Below are positions 28,344 to 38,808 of a DNA stretch of 64,000 nucleotides, one piece after another. Positions within the stretch are counted from its first letter, which is position 1, and every line of letters starts with the position of its first letter. The notes under the pieces are model-generated. The model made no database searches, was not told the origin of the DNA, and was given only the letters and a program-made list of their open reading frames with translations. The position numbers and the translations under genes were made by a program. Source of the stretch: Actinomycetes bacterium (GTDB lineage Bacteria; Actinomycetota; Acidimicrobiia; Spongiisociales; UBA5794); NCBI GenBank assembly GCA_024638645.1, contig JAHEJX010000002.1, positions 1 through 64,000 of the forward strand, in the 5' to 3' direction.

Positions 28344-28568
28344 TTAGCTCGCCGCAGCCTCTCCCCCAGCGGGCAGCTGTTCCCCTTTGTTGAGGGGAAC
28401 GAGTCGCAGCGGCGCCACCATCCCGGCATCCGCCAGGTTCTCCAACGCCTCATGCTCCTCGCCCGACAGAACGACCGGCTCGCCCATTTTGTGAAGTAAG
28501 ACGTTGACGACACAGTCGGAACACGCAGACGTGTGCTGCATCTCGCACTCGTTGCAATCGATGATCAT
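28344..28568 (-). CDS. Small four-cysteine (putative zinc-binding) protein
   Basis: MIIDCNECEMQHTSACSDCVVNVLLHKMGEPVVL; track ORF N-terminal extension is antisense to the LLM oxidoreductase. Confidence 0.65.
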   Translation of the reverse strand: MIIDCNECEMQHTSACSDCVVNVLLHKMGEPVVLSGEEHEALENLADAGMVAPLRLVPLNKGEQLPAGGEAAAS

Positions 28569-28673
28569 GAGCCGCACCGTGCCATTGTCTCGCCCTTTCC
28601 CTAGCCGTCCGTCCTTGGCCTGAGGTGAAAGTAGAACTCGGGTGTGACAGAAAATGCTGTGGCTCGCATCTGC

Positions 28674-28705
28674 TATCTCGTATCTGGTGGTCGAGATACG
28701 AGATA
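28674..28705. repeat. Perfect inverted repeat TATCTCGTATCT-N8-AGATACGAGATA
   Basis: 12-bp arms, 8-nt loop, intergenic upstream of the LLM oxidoreductase. Confidence 0.85.
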
Positions 28706-28742
28706 CCGGATAACGGCTACCGTCATCCGGTAGGAGGACACA

Positions 28743-29765
28743 TTGAAACTCGGACTGAATCTCGGCTATTGGGGCGCTCGCCCGACGACGGACATGGAGA
28801 TGGTGCAAGCCGCCGAGGATGCCGGCTACACCCACGTGTGGGCTGCGGAGTCGTGGGGCTCGGACGCGGCAACTGTGCTGGCTTGGATCGGCGGCCAGAC
28901 CAGCACGATCCGCCTCGGGGCCGGGATATTCCAGATGCCGGCGCGCACTCCGGCGATGACCGCCATGACCGCGGTCACGCTCAGCGAGCTGAGCGGAGGT
29001 CGTTTCGACCTCGGCCTCGGCCTGTCGGGGCCTCAAGTCGTCGAGGGATGGCACGGCCGTCCATACGGCAAGCCGATAGGCAAGACTCGCGAGTATGTCG
29101 AGATCGTTCGCAAGATCATCGCCCGTGAAGAAGCGTTGACTCATGAGGGCGAGCACTATCAGATTCCGTACACCGGTGAGGGCGCCACCGGGCTGGGCAA
29201 GCCCCTGAAGCTGATTACACACCCCCACCACGAAATCCCGATCTACCTCGCCTCGATCGGGCCCAAGAACGTGGCACTGACGGCCGAGATTGCAGATGGC
29301 TGGCTGCCGATCTTCTATTCGCCGGAGCACCCGGAGTTCCAGGAGTCACTCGAAAAGGGATTCGCCGCGTCTGGCGACCCCGACCGCCGATCCAAGTTCA
29401 CCGTCGCACCCGGTGTGCAGGCCGTCGTCGACGAAGACTTCTCAGCTGCTCGCAACGCAATGCGTCCCATGTTGGCCTTGTACATCGGAGGGATGGGAGC
29501 GAGAGGCCGCAACTTCTATCACACGCTGGCAAGCCGCTACGGGTTCGAGAAAGAGGCGGACGAGATTCAGGACGCCTTCCTCGGCGGCAAACGTATGGCA
29601 GCCGCTGTGGCGGTCCCCGACGGTCTCATCGACCTGGTCTGCATCGCCGGCCCCCGTGGGCACGTCAAGGAGCGTCTGGCAGCGTGGCGAGAATCCGGCG
29701 TCGATCTCCTCAACATCAGCACGAATGACATCGACACCGTGCGAGCCATATCGGAGCTGATCTGA
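28743..29765 (+). CDS. LLM-class (probably F420-dependent) oxidoreductase
   Basis: [60 protein letters not shown]. Confidence 0.88.
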   Translation: MKLGLNLGYWGARPTTDMEMVQAAEDAGYTHVWAAESWGSDAATVLAWIGGQTSTIRLGAGIFQMPARTPAMTAMTAVTLSELSGGRFDLGLGLSGPQVVEGWHGRPYGKPIGKTREYVEIVRKIIAREEALTHEGEHYQIPYTGEGATGLGKPLKLITHPHHEIPIYLASIGPKNVALTAEIADGWLPIFYSPEHPEFQESLEKGFAASGDPDRRSKFTVAPGVQAVVDEDFSAARNAMRPMLALYIGGMGARGRNFYHTLASRYGFEKEADEIQDAFLGGKRMAAAVAVPDGLIDLVCIAGPRGHVKERLAAWRESGVDLLNISTNDIDTVRAISELI

Positions 29766-29810
29766 CGACGACTCTGCTACGCATGGGACGTCCACGAGAA
29801 GGAGGAACTC

Positions 29811-30179
29811 GTGTCAGATGACGCAACGCCGCTGATGATTGCGGCAACGATCGACGTGTCCGACCTCGAGCTGGCCGCCCAGTTCTATTCCAATCTCCTC
29901 GACCTGGAGGTGCGGGGCATCATCGATCCCTTCGCGTTCTTGAGTGCGGCCGAGGATCGCAAGGTTGCCATCTGGCTGCAGAAGGTGCCCGAGGAGAAAG
30001 CAGGAAAGAACCGCTGCCACCTCGACTTCGTCTCAAATGACCTCGAAACGACAGAGCGACGGGTTACCGAGCTCGGCGGATCATTGGGTGATCGGCAGAC
30101 TTGGCAGGATCACAAATGGCGGACCTGCCGCGATCCCGACGGCAATGAGTTCGACGTGATGCAGGCACAGAACGTCTAG
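29811..30179 (+). CDS. VOC/glyoxalase-family protein
   Basis: ATIDVSDLELAAQFYSNLLDLEV ... CRDPDGNEFDVMQ. Confidence 0.85.
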   Translation: MSDDATPLMIAATIDVSDLELAAQFYSNLLDLEVRGIIDPFAFLSAAEDRKVAIWLQKVPEEKAGKNRCHLDFVSNDLETTERRVTELGGSLGDRQTWQDHKWRTCRDPDGNEFDVMQAQNV

Positions 30180-30685
30180 CCGGCCGCTTCTCCACCGATC
30201 TTCTCGATGAGTGGGCCAATACGGCGCGGCACATGCTGCACGAGGGAAATCGACGTCGATGTCCGTTGCACTGCCGGTGACTTCAGCGCCTGCTCGATCG
30301 TATAGAAGAGGTCATCGGTCGACTTGGCGGCCAAATAGACGAGCACGTCGCCGTCGCCCGTGACGGTGTGGGCCTCCAGCACCTCAGGGATGTCCGAAAG
30401 GCTGCTGGCGACCTCCGCGATGCTCCCCTGGCTGATTGCCAACGTGGCGAAACCCGCGATCGGATAGCCGACGGCTGCCATGTCCAACGACACGTCGAGC
30501 TTCACGATGCCGTTGTCGAGCAGCTTGTTGAGCCGAGCCTGCGCCGTGCCACGGGCCACGCCCAATCGACGGGCGAGTTCCATCACGCCAATACGTGGGT
30601 CGTCGATCAACTCGGCAATGAGCCGAGCATCGAGCTCGTCGATCTGCTGGTCAGTACTCACAGTCTGCTCCGACCTAGACAGCAT
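30176..30685 (-). CDS. Lrp/AsnC-family transcriptional regulator
   Basis: LDARLIAELIDDPRIGVMELARRLGVARGTAQARLNKLLDNGIV. Confidence 0.9.
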   Translation of the reverse strand: MLSRSEQTVSTDQQIDELDARLIAELIDDPRIGVMELARRLGVARGTAQARLNKLLDNGIVKLDVSLDMAAVGYPIAGFATLAISQGSIAEVASSLSDIPEVLEAHTVTGDGDVLVYLAAKSTDDLFYTIEQALKSPAVQRTSTSISLVQHVPRRIGPLIEKIGGEAAG

Positions 30686-30771
30686 GAACTATGCAAATTG
30701 TACAACCGAACAGGAATCAATTGACGAAGTCACCAGTCGAACCCACAATCTCTATTCATACGGAGGTTTAG

Positions 30772-31869
30772 ATGACTGACTTGATGCCACTTCTGGGCTA
30801 CGACTACATCGAGTTTTACGTCGGCAACGCCCGCCAGGCGGCCCACTACTACCGGACGGCATATGGCTTCGACGTCGTGGCCTACGCAGGTCCCGAGCAC
30901 GGCGTGCGAGACCGGTGCTCGTATGTCCTCCAGCAGGGCAACATCCGGTTTGTCATGACGGCCGGCCTGCTCCCCGACTCAGAGATCGTTCGGCACGCCG
31001 CCCTGCACGGCGATGGCGTCAAGGACGTCGCGTTTGCAGTACCTGATGCCGAAGAAGCGTTCCGCGTCGCTGTGGAGCGCGGCGCCGAGCCATACCTCGA
31101 GCCGTGGGTCGAAGAGGACGAGCACGGCAAGATCGTGAAGTCAGCCATCAAGGCTTACGGCGAGACCATCCACACCTTCGTCGACCGCACCAACTACTCG
31201 GGCGTGTTCATGCCGGGGTACAAGCCAACCCAACATCAGGTGCCTGCGCAACCTGCCGGCCTCACCCTCGTCGACCACGTTGTGTGCAATGTGGACCTCG
31301 GCGATATGGACAAATGGGCCAATTATTACGCTGACATCATGGGTTTCACCCAGCTGCACCACTTCAACGATGAGCAAATCTCCACGGAGTTCACGGCGCT
31401 CATGTCGAAGGTCCTCTGGGACGGCACTGGTCGCATCAAGATGCCGATCAACGAGCCGGCCGAAGGCAAGAAGAAGAGCCAGATCGAGGAGTACCTCGAC
31501 TACTACCAGACCGCCGGCGTACAGCACATGGCTCTGGCAACCGACGACATCGTCGAAACGGTTCGCCACATGCGCCAAGCGGGAGTCCGCTTCCTGACGA
31601 CTCCGCGTACCTACTACGACGAGCTGAGGGATCGCCTCGACTGGTCGACCATCGATGCCAACCTCGACCAGCTCGCCGAGCTGGGAATCCTGGTTGACCA
31701 GGACGACGAGGGTTACCTACTGCAGATCTTCACCAAATCTGTGCAGGACCGGCCGACCGTCTTCTACGAGATCATCGAACGTCACGGCTCGAGGGGTTTC
31801 GGCATCGGCAACTTCCAGGCTCTGTTTGAAGCCATCGAGCGGGACCAAGAGGCGCGCGGCAACCTCTAG
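30772..31869 (+). CDS. hppD: 4-hydroxyphenylpyruvate dioxygenase
   Basis: Two VOC domains; VQHMALATDDIVETV; YLLQIFTKSVQDRPTVFYEIIERHGSRGFGIGNFQALFEAIERDQ. Confidence 0.95.
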   Translation: MTDLMPLLGYDYIEFYVGNARQAAHYYRTAYGFDVVAYAGPEHGVRDRCSYVLQQGNIRFVMTAGLLPDSEIVRHAALHGDGVKDVAFAVPDAEEAFRVAVERGAEPYLEPWVEEDEHGKIVKSAIKAYGETIHTFVDRTNYSGVFMPGYKPTQHQVPAQPAGLTLVDHVVCNVDLGDMDKWANYYADIMGFTQLHHFNDEQISTEFTALMSKVLWDGTGRIKMPINEPAEGKKKSQIEEYLDYYQTAGVQHMALATDDIVETVRHMRQAGVRFLTTPRTYYDELRDRLDWSTIDANLDQLAELGILVDQDDEGYLLQIFTKSVQDRPTVFYEIIERHGSRGFGIGNFQALFEAIERDQEARGNL

Positions 31870-31909
31870 CTGCGCGGTGACCGTTGCTTGCGGCCGATGA
31901 AGCCGCTGG

Positions 31910-32272
31910 TTAGGAGTCGGAATCTGGGTCCACGACTGAAAACGGCCAGTTCAGCTCGTAGCTGTCACCCTGGCTGACGACAGTCAGCGGCAGCTCGTAA
32001 GCGCCCCGGGGTACATCCTCGGCAACGGCAAGGTGAACTGTGACGTCGTTGGTGACGAGGTTCCTCTCGACAGTCGCATCGACACCACTCGGGGCGGCGC
32101 CGACGGTCAACTCCATCTCGGCGGTCATTGGTACCGTCAGCGAGAAAGAATTGCCCGCCTGGATCTGAGCGCTGACATCCAGACCGAGACTCTGGAGGCT
32201 GGGTGGCTCAGAGCCGTTGCTGCATGCCCCGACCAGCAGTGCGGCGGCTAAGAGCGCGAGCAACTTGTTCAA
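31910..32272 (-). CDS. Putative lipoprotein
   Basis: TTG start; LNKLLALLAAALLVGACSNGSEPP lipobox. Confidence 0.6.
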   Translation of the reverse strand: MNKLLALLAAALLVGACSNGSEPPSLQSLGLDVSAQIQAGNSFSLTVPMTAEMELTVGAAPSGVDATVERNLVTNDVTVHLAVAEDVPRGAYELPLTVVSQGDSYELNWPFSVVDPDSDS

Positions 32273-32438
32273 TGAGTTCGACTTTCCTATGTGCGTGCAT
32301 GACGCGATCTGAGATCTGCCCGTTGTGCGGACGGGCTGATGGGCGGGTAGAACATACATCCCGACAAAGCTTTAGGTCAAGATACTTCTTGGGGTTCGGC
32401 ATCAACAACAGACAGCGCTCGGAGAAGGCGCTGCGGTC

Positions 32439-33554
32439 TCAGCGCTTGGGCGTGTCCTCGTCCACCTTGAGTACACGATCGACGGATGCTCGCAGTGGCA
32501 TGGTCGAGATCTCGTAGGCGGCGCCCACGATTTGGGCGGGCGCCCGCGCAGCCTCGATCAGGCCACGCCCCAGCACTGCCCCGGCGCGCCGCCCTGATGG
32601 CCGGCGCATCCATCCGAGCGAAACGAAGATGCCGAGCGATACGACCGCGATGACTGCCATCACGACGGTCACGACAATCCAGCCGCTGCTCGATTCAACC
32701 CCCGGCAGATTCGTGAAGTTCATTCCGAAAAAGCCTGCTATCAACGAGAGCGGCAACATGATGGCCGCATAGATGGTCAGCACTTTGGTGACGTCTGTCG
32801 CCTCTCTGGCCTCGGCTCCTCTATAGGCATCGAGGATTTCGGCAAGGCTGGCGCGAGCTGAGTCAAGACCTTCGGCGGCTCTCGCCGCCACGTCGAAGAC
32901 GTCAGAGAATCGACGCCGCCCCGCGTCGCTCAGGAGCGGAGAACTCGAACTGCGCAATACGTCGAGCGCCTCTCGCTGCGGATTGACGATCTTGCGCACT
33001 GCTACGACATCAGAGCGCACAGCGACTAGATCGGTAACGAGCGTCGGATCCGCAGATAGCGCTCCCGCGATCAGGTCGTTGCTGCGGTCATCGAAGGCGT
33101 CGAGAACTGCAAGCAATCGCCGCGTGAGGGTGTCGGCAAGCCGTGCCAACAGTTCGTCGACTCCACCGATTGCGAGATCGGGAACCTCGAGCGCCCGCAG
33201 CCACATTGCATCTATCGAAGGCGACTGATCCGAATGGACCGTCACGAGGATGTCACTGGTCATGAACGCGTCTACCTCGTACGTTGCGACTCGCTCGCTA
33301 CTCAAGCCGTGAAGGATCACGACGAGGTGGTGACTGAAGTCGTCGACCTTGGGAAGATCGATCTCTTCCACAGCGTCTCGGACGGCCATTGGGTCGAAGC
33401 TCAGCTGCGTGGTGAGCTCGAGCAAGGCGTCGGTGTCGCCCTCTCCAATTCGGATGTCGATCCAGACCCACTCCCCTGAACTCCATTCGTCGGGGAATTC
33501 ATCGACCACTAGGACGTCGCCGTTGGCGCGCCTGTGCATCATCCGAATCTCCAT
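32439..33554 (-). CDS. corA: CorA-family divalent cation transporter
   Basis: C-terminal GMN motif IAGFFGMNFTNLPG and two TM helices; start refined to MEIRMM. Confidence 0.88.
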   Translation of the reverse strand: MEIRMMHRRANGDVLVVDEFPDEWSSGEWVWIDIRIGEGDTDALLELTTQLSFDPMAVRDAVEEIDLPKVDDFSHHLVVILHGLSSERVATYEVDAFMTSDILVTVHSDQSPSIDAMWLRALEVPDLAIGGVDELLARLADTLTRRLLAVLDAFDDRSNDLIAGALSADPTLVTDLVAVRSDVVAVRKIVNPQREALDVLRSSSSPLLSDAGRRRFSDVFDVAARAAEGLDSARASLAEILDAYRGAEAREATDVTKVLTIYAAIMLPLSLIAGFFGMNFTNLPGVESSSGWIVVTVVMAVIAVVSLGIFVSLGWMRRPSGRRAGAVLGRGLIEAARAPAQIVGAAYEISTMPLRASVDRVLKVDEDTPKR

Positions 33555-33659
33555 GTGGATCATGATGCCGCACCAGGCCGCTGCAACAAACGACCCCGGC
33601 TGCAAACGTGTGCCAACCAACCGCGACTCGGCACGGGTGCAGCCATCGAATGTCATACC

Positions 33660-33688
33660 TTGACAGCACGTCGGAACCATTCGATACT
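33660..33688 (+). promoter_or_regulatory. Promoter for the ilvB leader: TTGACA-N17-GATACT
   Basis: Perfect -35, good -10, predicted start within a few nt of the leader ATG. Confidence 0.7.
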
Positions 33689-33697
33689 CGTTGCCCA

Positions 33698-33730
33698 ATG
33701 ACCACTGACACCCTGGTACTTATCGATTAG
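33698..33730 (+). CDS. ilvB attenuator leader peptide MTTDTLVLID*
   Basis: Short ORF with Leu-Val-Leu-Ile codons just upstream of a terminator and ilvB. Confidence 0.75.
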   Translation: MTTDTLVLID

Positions 33731-33762
33731 GCGCCCCGGAGAGATCCGGTTCGTGCGCCATG

Positions 33763-33786
33763 CCCTCCGCCGACGGAGGGTTTTTT
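33763..33786 (+). terminator. Intrinsic terminator/attenuator upstream of ilvB
   Basis: ccctccg-ccga-cggaggg followed by tttttt. Confidence 0.85.
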
Positions 33787-33847
33787 CGTATCAAGGGCAA
33801 GTACCGCCAGATCCGCGTCACCAACTTCCATTAAACAGGAGCCGTCC

Positions 33848-35599
33848 ATGAGCCAAACGATGACAGGAGCCCAAGCTCTCATCTATGCCCTCGAGCGTCA
33901 GGGCGTAGACATCATGTTCGGCGTTCCCGGCGGCGCAATCCTCCCTGCGTATGACCCGATTCTCGACTCGAAGATCCGTCACGTTCTGGCCCGCCACGAA
34001 CAGGGCGCCGGTCACATGGCGTCGGGATACGCACATGCCACCGGACGAGTAGGTGTGATGGTCGCCACGTCTGGTCCTGGAGCGACCAACCTGATCACTC
34101 CTCTCCAGGATTGCTACATGGACTCGATTCCGGTTGTGGCGATCACCGGTCAGGTAGCGACTCACGCCATCGGCAACGACGCGTTCCAAGAGGCTCACAC
34201 CTGGGGCATCTCGATGCCTGCGACCAAGCACAACTATCTGGTGACGGATGCCAACGACATACCCGAGGTCATCAACGAAGCTTTCCACCTCGCCGCGACC
34301 GGGCGCCCCGGTCCCATCTTGGTCGACCTCCCCAAGGACGTCCTGGCGGCGACGATGACTTGGCACGAACCAGAGGAGATAAAGCTCCCCGGCTACAAGC
34401 CGTCCGTCAGGGGCCATCCCAAACAAGTCAAGGCGGCAATCGAACTGATTCAGGAGTCAGCGCGGCCCGTCCTCTATACCGGCGGCGGCGTTATTCGCGC
34501 CGAGGCCTCTGCCGAACTGACGAGGTTCGCCGAGATGGCGAACCTCCCGGTAGTAACGACGCTCATGGCCAGGGGTGCCATTGCGGATTCGCATCCGCTC
34601 ACTCTCGGTATGAGCGGAATGCACGGCTGCTACACCGCAACGACCGCCATTCAGCAGTCAGACCTGCTCATCGCCATGGCCGCGAGGTTCGACGATCGCG
34701 TGACAGGGGACGTTGCGGCCTTTGCCCCGCACGCCAGAGTCATTCATGTCGACGTCGATCCTGCCGAGATCGGCAAAGTGCGCAATCCGGACGTGCCGAT
34801 CGTTGGCGATGCCAAGGTCGTTCTCGAGCAGTTGCTCGAAGAGCTTGAGAAGAAACTGGCCGGAGGAGCCGCACCTGAGCGCGCCGAGTGGTTCGATCAG
34901 CTTGCCCGCTGGCAGCGTGACTACCCCTTGGCCTTTGACCAGGACCCACATGGTCCCATCCAGCAGCAGTACGTCATCTCCGAGATCAACCGTATCTCGG
35001 GCAAAGACACAATCGTTGTCGCCGGCGTAGGCCAGCACCAGATGTGGGCGGCCCAATTCTGGGGATTCGAGAAGCCGAACACCTGGATCAACTCGGGCGG
35101 CCTCGGCACGATGGGCTATGCAGTGCCTGCGGCGGTAGGAGCTCAGGCCGGGATGCCGGAAGAGACTGTATGGGCGATCGACGGCGACGGCTGCTTCCAG
35201 ATGACCATGCAAGAGCTGATCACGGCCAGTGTCGAGGGTATCCCGGTCAAGATTGCCGTGATGAACAACGGAGCGCTTGGGATGGTCAAGCAGTGGCAGA
35301 AGCTCTTCTACCACGAGCGTTTCTCGGCCGTCGACCTCACCGACCACACCCCCAACTACGTGAAGCTGGCGGAGGCGATGGGTTGCGTTGGCATTCGTGC
35401 GGAAAAGCCTGAAGAAGTCGCGCCCGCCATCGAGAAGGCCATGGCGACAAAGGACCAACCCGTCGTGGTCGAGTTCGTGTGCGATCCGGAGGCGATGGTT
35501 TTCCCGATGGTCGTCGCCGGAGGCAGCAACGACAACGTGATCATGCGCCCCGAAGATCTTCCCGATCCGAGAGGACCGCAACCGGAGGACGAGATTTGA
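33848..35599 (+). CDS. ilvB: Acetolactate synthase large subunit
   Basis: [32 protein letters not shown]; ThDP motif [15 protein letters not shown]. Confidence 0.96.
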   Translation: MSQTMTGAQALIYALERQGVDIMFGVPGGAILPAYDPILDSKIRHVLARHEQGAGHMASGYAHATGRVGVMVATSGPGATNLITPLQDCYMDSIPVVAITGQVATHAIGNDAFQEAHTWGISMPATKHNYLVTDANDIPEVINEAFHLAATGRPGPILVDLPKDVLAATMTWHEPEEIKLPGYKPSVRGHPKQVKAAIELIQESARPVLYTGGGVIRAEASAELTRFAEMANLPVVTTLMARGAIADSHPLTLGMSGMHGCYTATTAIQQSDLLIAMAARFDDRVTGDVAAFAPHARVIHVDVDPAEIGKVRNPDVPIVGDAKVVLEQLLEELEKKLAGGAAPERAEWFDQLARWQRDYPLAFDQDPHGPIQQQYVISEINRISGKDTIVVAGVGQHQMWAAQFWGFEKPNTWINSGGLGTMGYAVPAAVGAQAGMPEETVWAIDGDGCFQMTMQELITASVEGIPVKIAVMNNGALGMVKQWQKLFYHERFSAVDLTDHTPNYVKLAEAMGCVGIRAEKPEEVAPAIEKAMATKDQPVVVEFVCDPEAMVFPMVVAGGSNDNVIMRPEDLPDPRGPQPEDEI

Positions 35600-36105
35600 A
35601 CCACGTCATAAGCGTTCAGGTTGAAAACAAGCCCGGCGTGCTGGCGCGGGTTGCATCCATGTTTGCCGGTCGCGGATTCAACATCCATTCGTTGGCCGTT
35701 GGACCGACTGCAGATCCGACATTGTCACGCATGACCGTCGTCGTCGACGGGCCGGAGATGGAGCAGATCATCAAGCAGCTCTACAAGCTCGTCCACACCG
35801 TGAAGGTCACGGAGCTGCCCGCAGGCCAAGGTCTCGAGCGCGAGATCATGATGCTGCGAGTGAACGCCGAAGCATCGCGCCGTGGCGAGATCATGGAGTC
35901 GGCGGCGATTTTCAAAGCCAAGACCGTTGATGTTGGCGTTTCCACTTTGACCTTCGAGTTGTCGGGCGACCCGGACGCTCTTGCCGACTTCCTGGAGCTG
36001 ATGCGGCCCTATGGCATCGTCGATCTCGTCAAGTCTGGGCGTATTGCAATGGCCCGCGACACCAAGAGCAAAGACGGAAACAAAGCACGGCTGCGATCGG
36101 CTTGA
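35596..36105 (+). CDS. ilvN: Acetolactate synthase small subunit
   Basis: TTG start overlapping ilvB stop; [39 protein letters not shown] domain. Confidence 0.93.
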   Translation: MNHVISVQVENKPGVLARVASMFAGRGFNIHSLAVGPTADPTLSRMTVVVDGPEMEQIIKQLYKLVHTVKVTELPAGQGLEREIMMLRVNAEASRRGEIMESAAIFKAKTVDVGVSTLTFELSGDPDALADFLELMRPYGIVDLVKSGRIAMARDTKSKDGNKARLRSA

Positions 36106-36151
36106 ATGTCGTCTTTGCAGAGTCAATGAACCGAGAGAAGGCACCCACCCG

Positions 36152-37165
36152 ATGACAACCGTCTACTACGAAAAGGACGCCAACCCGGCGCTGATCGCAC
36201 GCCGCAAGGTGGCTGTAATCGGCTTCGGCAGCCAGGGCCACGCCCACTCGATGAACCTCAAAGACTCCGGCATCGACGTCGTGGTCGGACTTCGTGAAGG
36301 CAGCCGTCGCGAACCCACCGCATCAGCGGCGGGAATCAAGGTCGTGACACCGGAGGATGCGGCCGACTGGGCTGACGTGATAATGGTTCTGGTACCCGAT
36401 CAACATCAGCGCGACCTGTACTCGGACGTGATCGCGCCCCGCCTCAATAGCGGCGATGCGCTGTTCTTCGCCCACGGCTTCTCTGTTCACTTCGGATTCG
36501 TCAACGCGCCGCCGGACGTCGACGTCGCCATGGTCGCCCCCAAGGGGCCCGGCCACCTCGTAAGGCGCCAGTACGTCGAAGGCAGTGGCGTGCCGGCTCT
36601 CGTCGCCATCCACCAAGACGCCACCGGCGAAGCCAAGCCGCTCGCACTGTCATATGCGCATGGAATCGGTGGCACAAGGGCAGGTGTGATCGAGACGACG
36701 TTCAAGGACGAGGCGGAGACGGATCTCTTTGGCGAGCAGGTCATCCTCTGTGGTGGGCTCGATTCGATGATCCTTGCGGCATTCGAGACGCTTACCGAAG
36801 CCGGGTATCCAGAAGAGATGGCCTACTTCGAGGTCCTCCACGAGCTCAAACTGATTGTCGATCTCCTGTTCGAGGGTGGAATCTCCTGGATGCGCCACTC
36901 CGTGTCGGACACTGCCGAGTACGGCGACATAAGTCGTGGCCCGCGCATCGTGCCACCAGAGACAAAGGCGACGATGAAGGAGATACTCGACGAGATCCAA
37001 TCCGGCGCGTTCGCCCGCGAGTGGATGGCCGAGAACGAAGCGGGTGCGCCGAAACTGCTGGCCGCACGCGAAGCCGTGGCCAATCATCCAATCGAATTGG
37101 TAGGACGCCAACTACGAGCGATGATGCCCTTCCTCAACGAGAAGTCTCCGGAGGATGACATTTGA
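36152..37165 (+). CDS. ilvC: Ketol-acid reductoisomerase
   Basis: [35 protein letters not shown]. Confidence 0.96.
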   Translation: MTTVYYEKDANPALIARRKVAVIGFGSQGHAHSMNLKDSGIDVVVGLREGSRREPTASAAGIKVVTPEDAADWADVIMVLVPDQHQRDLYSDVIAPRLNSGDALFFAHGFSVHFGFVNAPPDVDVAMVAPKGPGHLVRRQYVEGSGVPALVAIHQDATGEAKPLALSYAHGIGGTRAGVIETTFKDEAETDLFGEQVILCGGLDSMILAAFETLTEAGYPEEMAYFEVLHELKLIVDLLFEGGISWMRHSVSDTAEYGDISRGPRIVPPETKATMKEILDEIQSGAFAREWMAENEAGAPKLLAAREAVANHPIELVGRQLRAMMPFLNEKSPEDDI

Positions 37166-37215
37166 GCTCCTCCAACAGTCCCGGCGTAGCAAGCGGACAC
37201 CTGCTCCTTACGTAG
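37162..37215 (+). CDS. Putative Leu-rich leader peptide upstream of leuA (TTG start; [17 protein letters not shown])
   Basis: GGAGG 7 nt before a TTG overlapping the ilvC stop; CTG CTC CTT codons two codons before the stop. Confidence 0.55.
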   Translation: MSSSNSPGVASGHLLLT

Positions 37216-37242
37216 CCGGACCGGCCTGCGCGGCCCGTCCGG
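37216..37242 (+). promoter_or_regulatory. Hairpin in ilvC-leuA intergenic region, no T-run
   Basis: ccggaccggcc-tgcgc-ggcccgtccgg, 11-bp stem with one mismatch, starting right after the leader stop. Confidence 0.7.
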
Positions 37243-37284
37243 CAATCCGAACGACCCTCACCGCATTTCCCGTTAGGAGCACCC

Positions 37285-38808
37285 ATGTCCGACCGCCTAC
37301 TGATCTTCGACACAACCCTGCGCGATGGCGAGCAAGCGCCGGGTATCGCGCTCTCCCCAGATGACAAGGTCGCCATCGCCCACCAGCTTGCCCGTCTGCG
37401 CGTAGACATCATCGAGGCGGGATTCGCCGCCTCTTCGCCCGGCGACTTCGAAGCAGTTTCTCGGATTGCGCGTGAGGTAAAGGGCCCGAAGATCGCGACG
37501 CTGGCTCGCACCCACCCCGATGACATCGACCGGGCGGCGGAGGCGATCCAGGACGCTGCGCAGAAGCGGATCCACGTGTTCATCTCAACATCCGCCATCC
37601 ACATGCAGTCCATGCTGCGAATGACCGAAGACGAGGTCATGAAGGCGATTGTCGAATCCGTCAAGCGCGCCAAGGGCTACGTCGATGACGTCGAATTCTC
37701 TCCACAGGATGCAACGAGAACCAACCCCGACTTCGTAATTGCAACGTGCCAAGCCGCAGTCAAGGCCGGGGCGACCACCATCAACATCCCCGACACGGTC
37801 GGATATGCGATGCCGGCCGACTTCGTCGACCTCATGGCGCGGGTATACAAGGAGGTCAGAGGCGGTAACGAAGACGTCGTGATCTCGACCCACTGTCATA
37901 ACGATCTGGGGATGGCAGTCGCCAACTCGCTGTCGGCAATCCACGCTGGTGCCCGCCAGATCGAGGGCGCCATCAATGGAATCGGCGAGCGCGCCGGCAA
38001 CACTTCGACGGAAGAGATCATCATGGCGGTCAAGACACGCGAGGACTACTTCGGTGTCGAGATCGGCGCAGACACGACGGAAATTGTCGAGACGTCGCGC
38101 TTGGTGTCACGCCTCACCGGATACCCCATCCAATACAACAAGGCCGTCGTCGGGCGCAATGCATTTGCCCACGAGTCAGGCATCCATCAGCACGGCGTGC
38201 TGCGCGATCGCCTGACCTACGAGATCATGGATCCGGAGTCTGTCGGCCATGCCTCGAAGATCGTGCTCGGCAAGCACTCCGGCCGAGCCGCCTTCGCAGA
38301 CGCGCTCGACAAGATGAACATCAAGCTGGAAGACGAAGACTTCAAGCGGGCATTCGAGCGCTTCAAGGAGCTGGCCGACCGTAAAGGCGAGATCGGTGAG
38401 GAGGGGCTGCGCGCCATCGTCGATTCGGAGTCTGGGCTCGTAACTGGAGAGATTCAGCTTCTCGGCATCCATCTGTCTGGCGGAGACCACGAAACTCCCC
38501 TCGCCCAAGTGCGGGTGATGCACCGCGGCGAGGAGAAGGAGTTCGAGGCAAGCGGCGACGGCATGGTCAACGCAGCCTTCGTGGCCATCCAGGACGCATT
38601 CGCCATAGCTGCGACGCTACTGGACTATCGCGTCTCACCGATCACCTCCGGGGCAGACGCGATGGCGGAAGTGAACGTGATCATCCAGATCGACTCTGAG
38701 ACATACAACGGTCGCGGTGTTTCGACCGACGTCGTCGAGGGTTCGGCGCGCGCATTCGTGGCAGCTCTCAACAAGGCGGCGGGAAACGCGCCGGTGGTGG
38801 GCAAGTAG
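37285..38808 (+). CDS. leuA: 2-isopropylmalate synthase
   Basis: [60 protein letters not shown]. Confidence 0.96.
   Translation: MSDRLLIFDTTLRDGEQAPGIALSPDDKVAIAHQLARLRVDIIEAGFAASSPGDFEAVSRIAREVKGPKIATLARTHPDDIDRAAEAIQDAAQKRIHVFISTSAIHMQSMLRMTEDEVMKAIVESVKRAKGYVDDVEFSPQDATRTNPDFVIATCQAAVKAGATTINIPDTVGYAMPADFVDLMARVYKEVRGGNEDVVISTHCHNDLGMAVANSLSAIHAGARQIEGAINGIGERAGNTSTEEIIMAVKTREDYFGVEIGADTTEIVETSRLVSRLTGYPIQYNKAVVGRNAFAHESGIHQHGVLRDRLTYEIMDPESVGHASKIVLGKHSGRAAFADALDKMNIKLEDEDFKRAFERFKELADRKGEIGEEGLRAIVDSESGLVTGEIQLLGIHLSGGDHETPLAQVRVMHRGEEKEFEASGDGMVNAAFVAIQDAFAIAATLLDYRVSPITSGADAMAEVNVIIQIDSETYNGRGVSTDVVEGSARAFVAALNKAAGNAPVVGK

Noticed and set aside
28569-29330. N-terminal part of the 28344..29330 ORF
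   Set aside because: Antisense to the LLM oxidoreductase and spans the intergenic hairpin; only the last 74 codons look like a real protein.
34658-35581. 307-aa minus-strand ORF inside ilvB
   Set aside because: Antisense to a clear acetolactate synthase; composition (His/Arg/Asp rich) typical of antisense frames.
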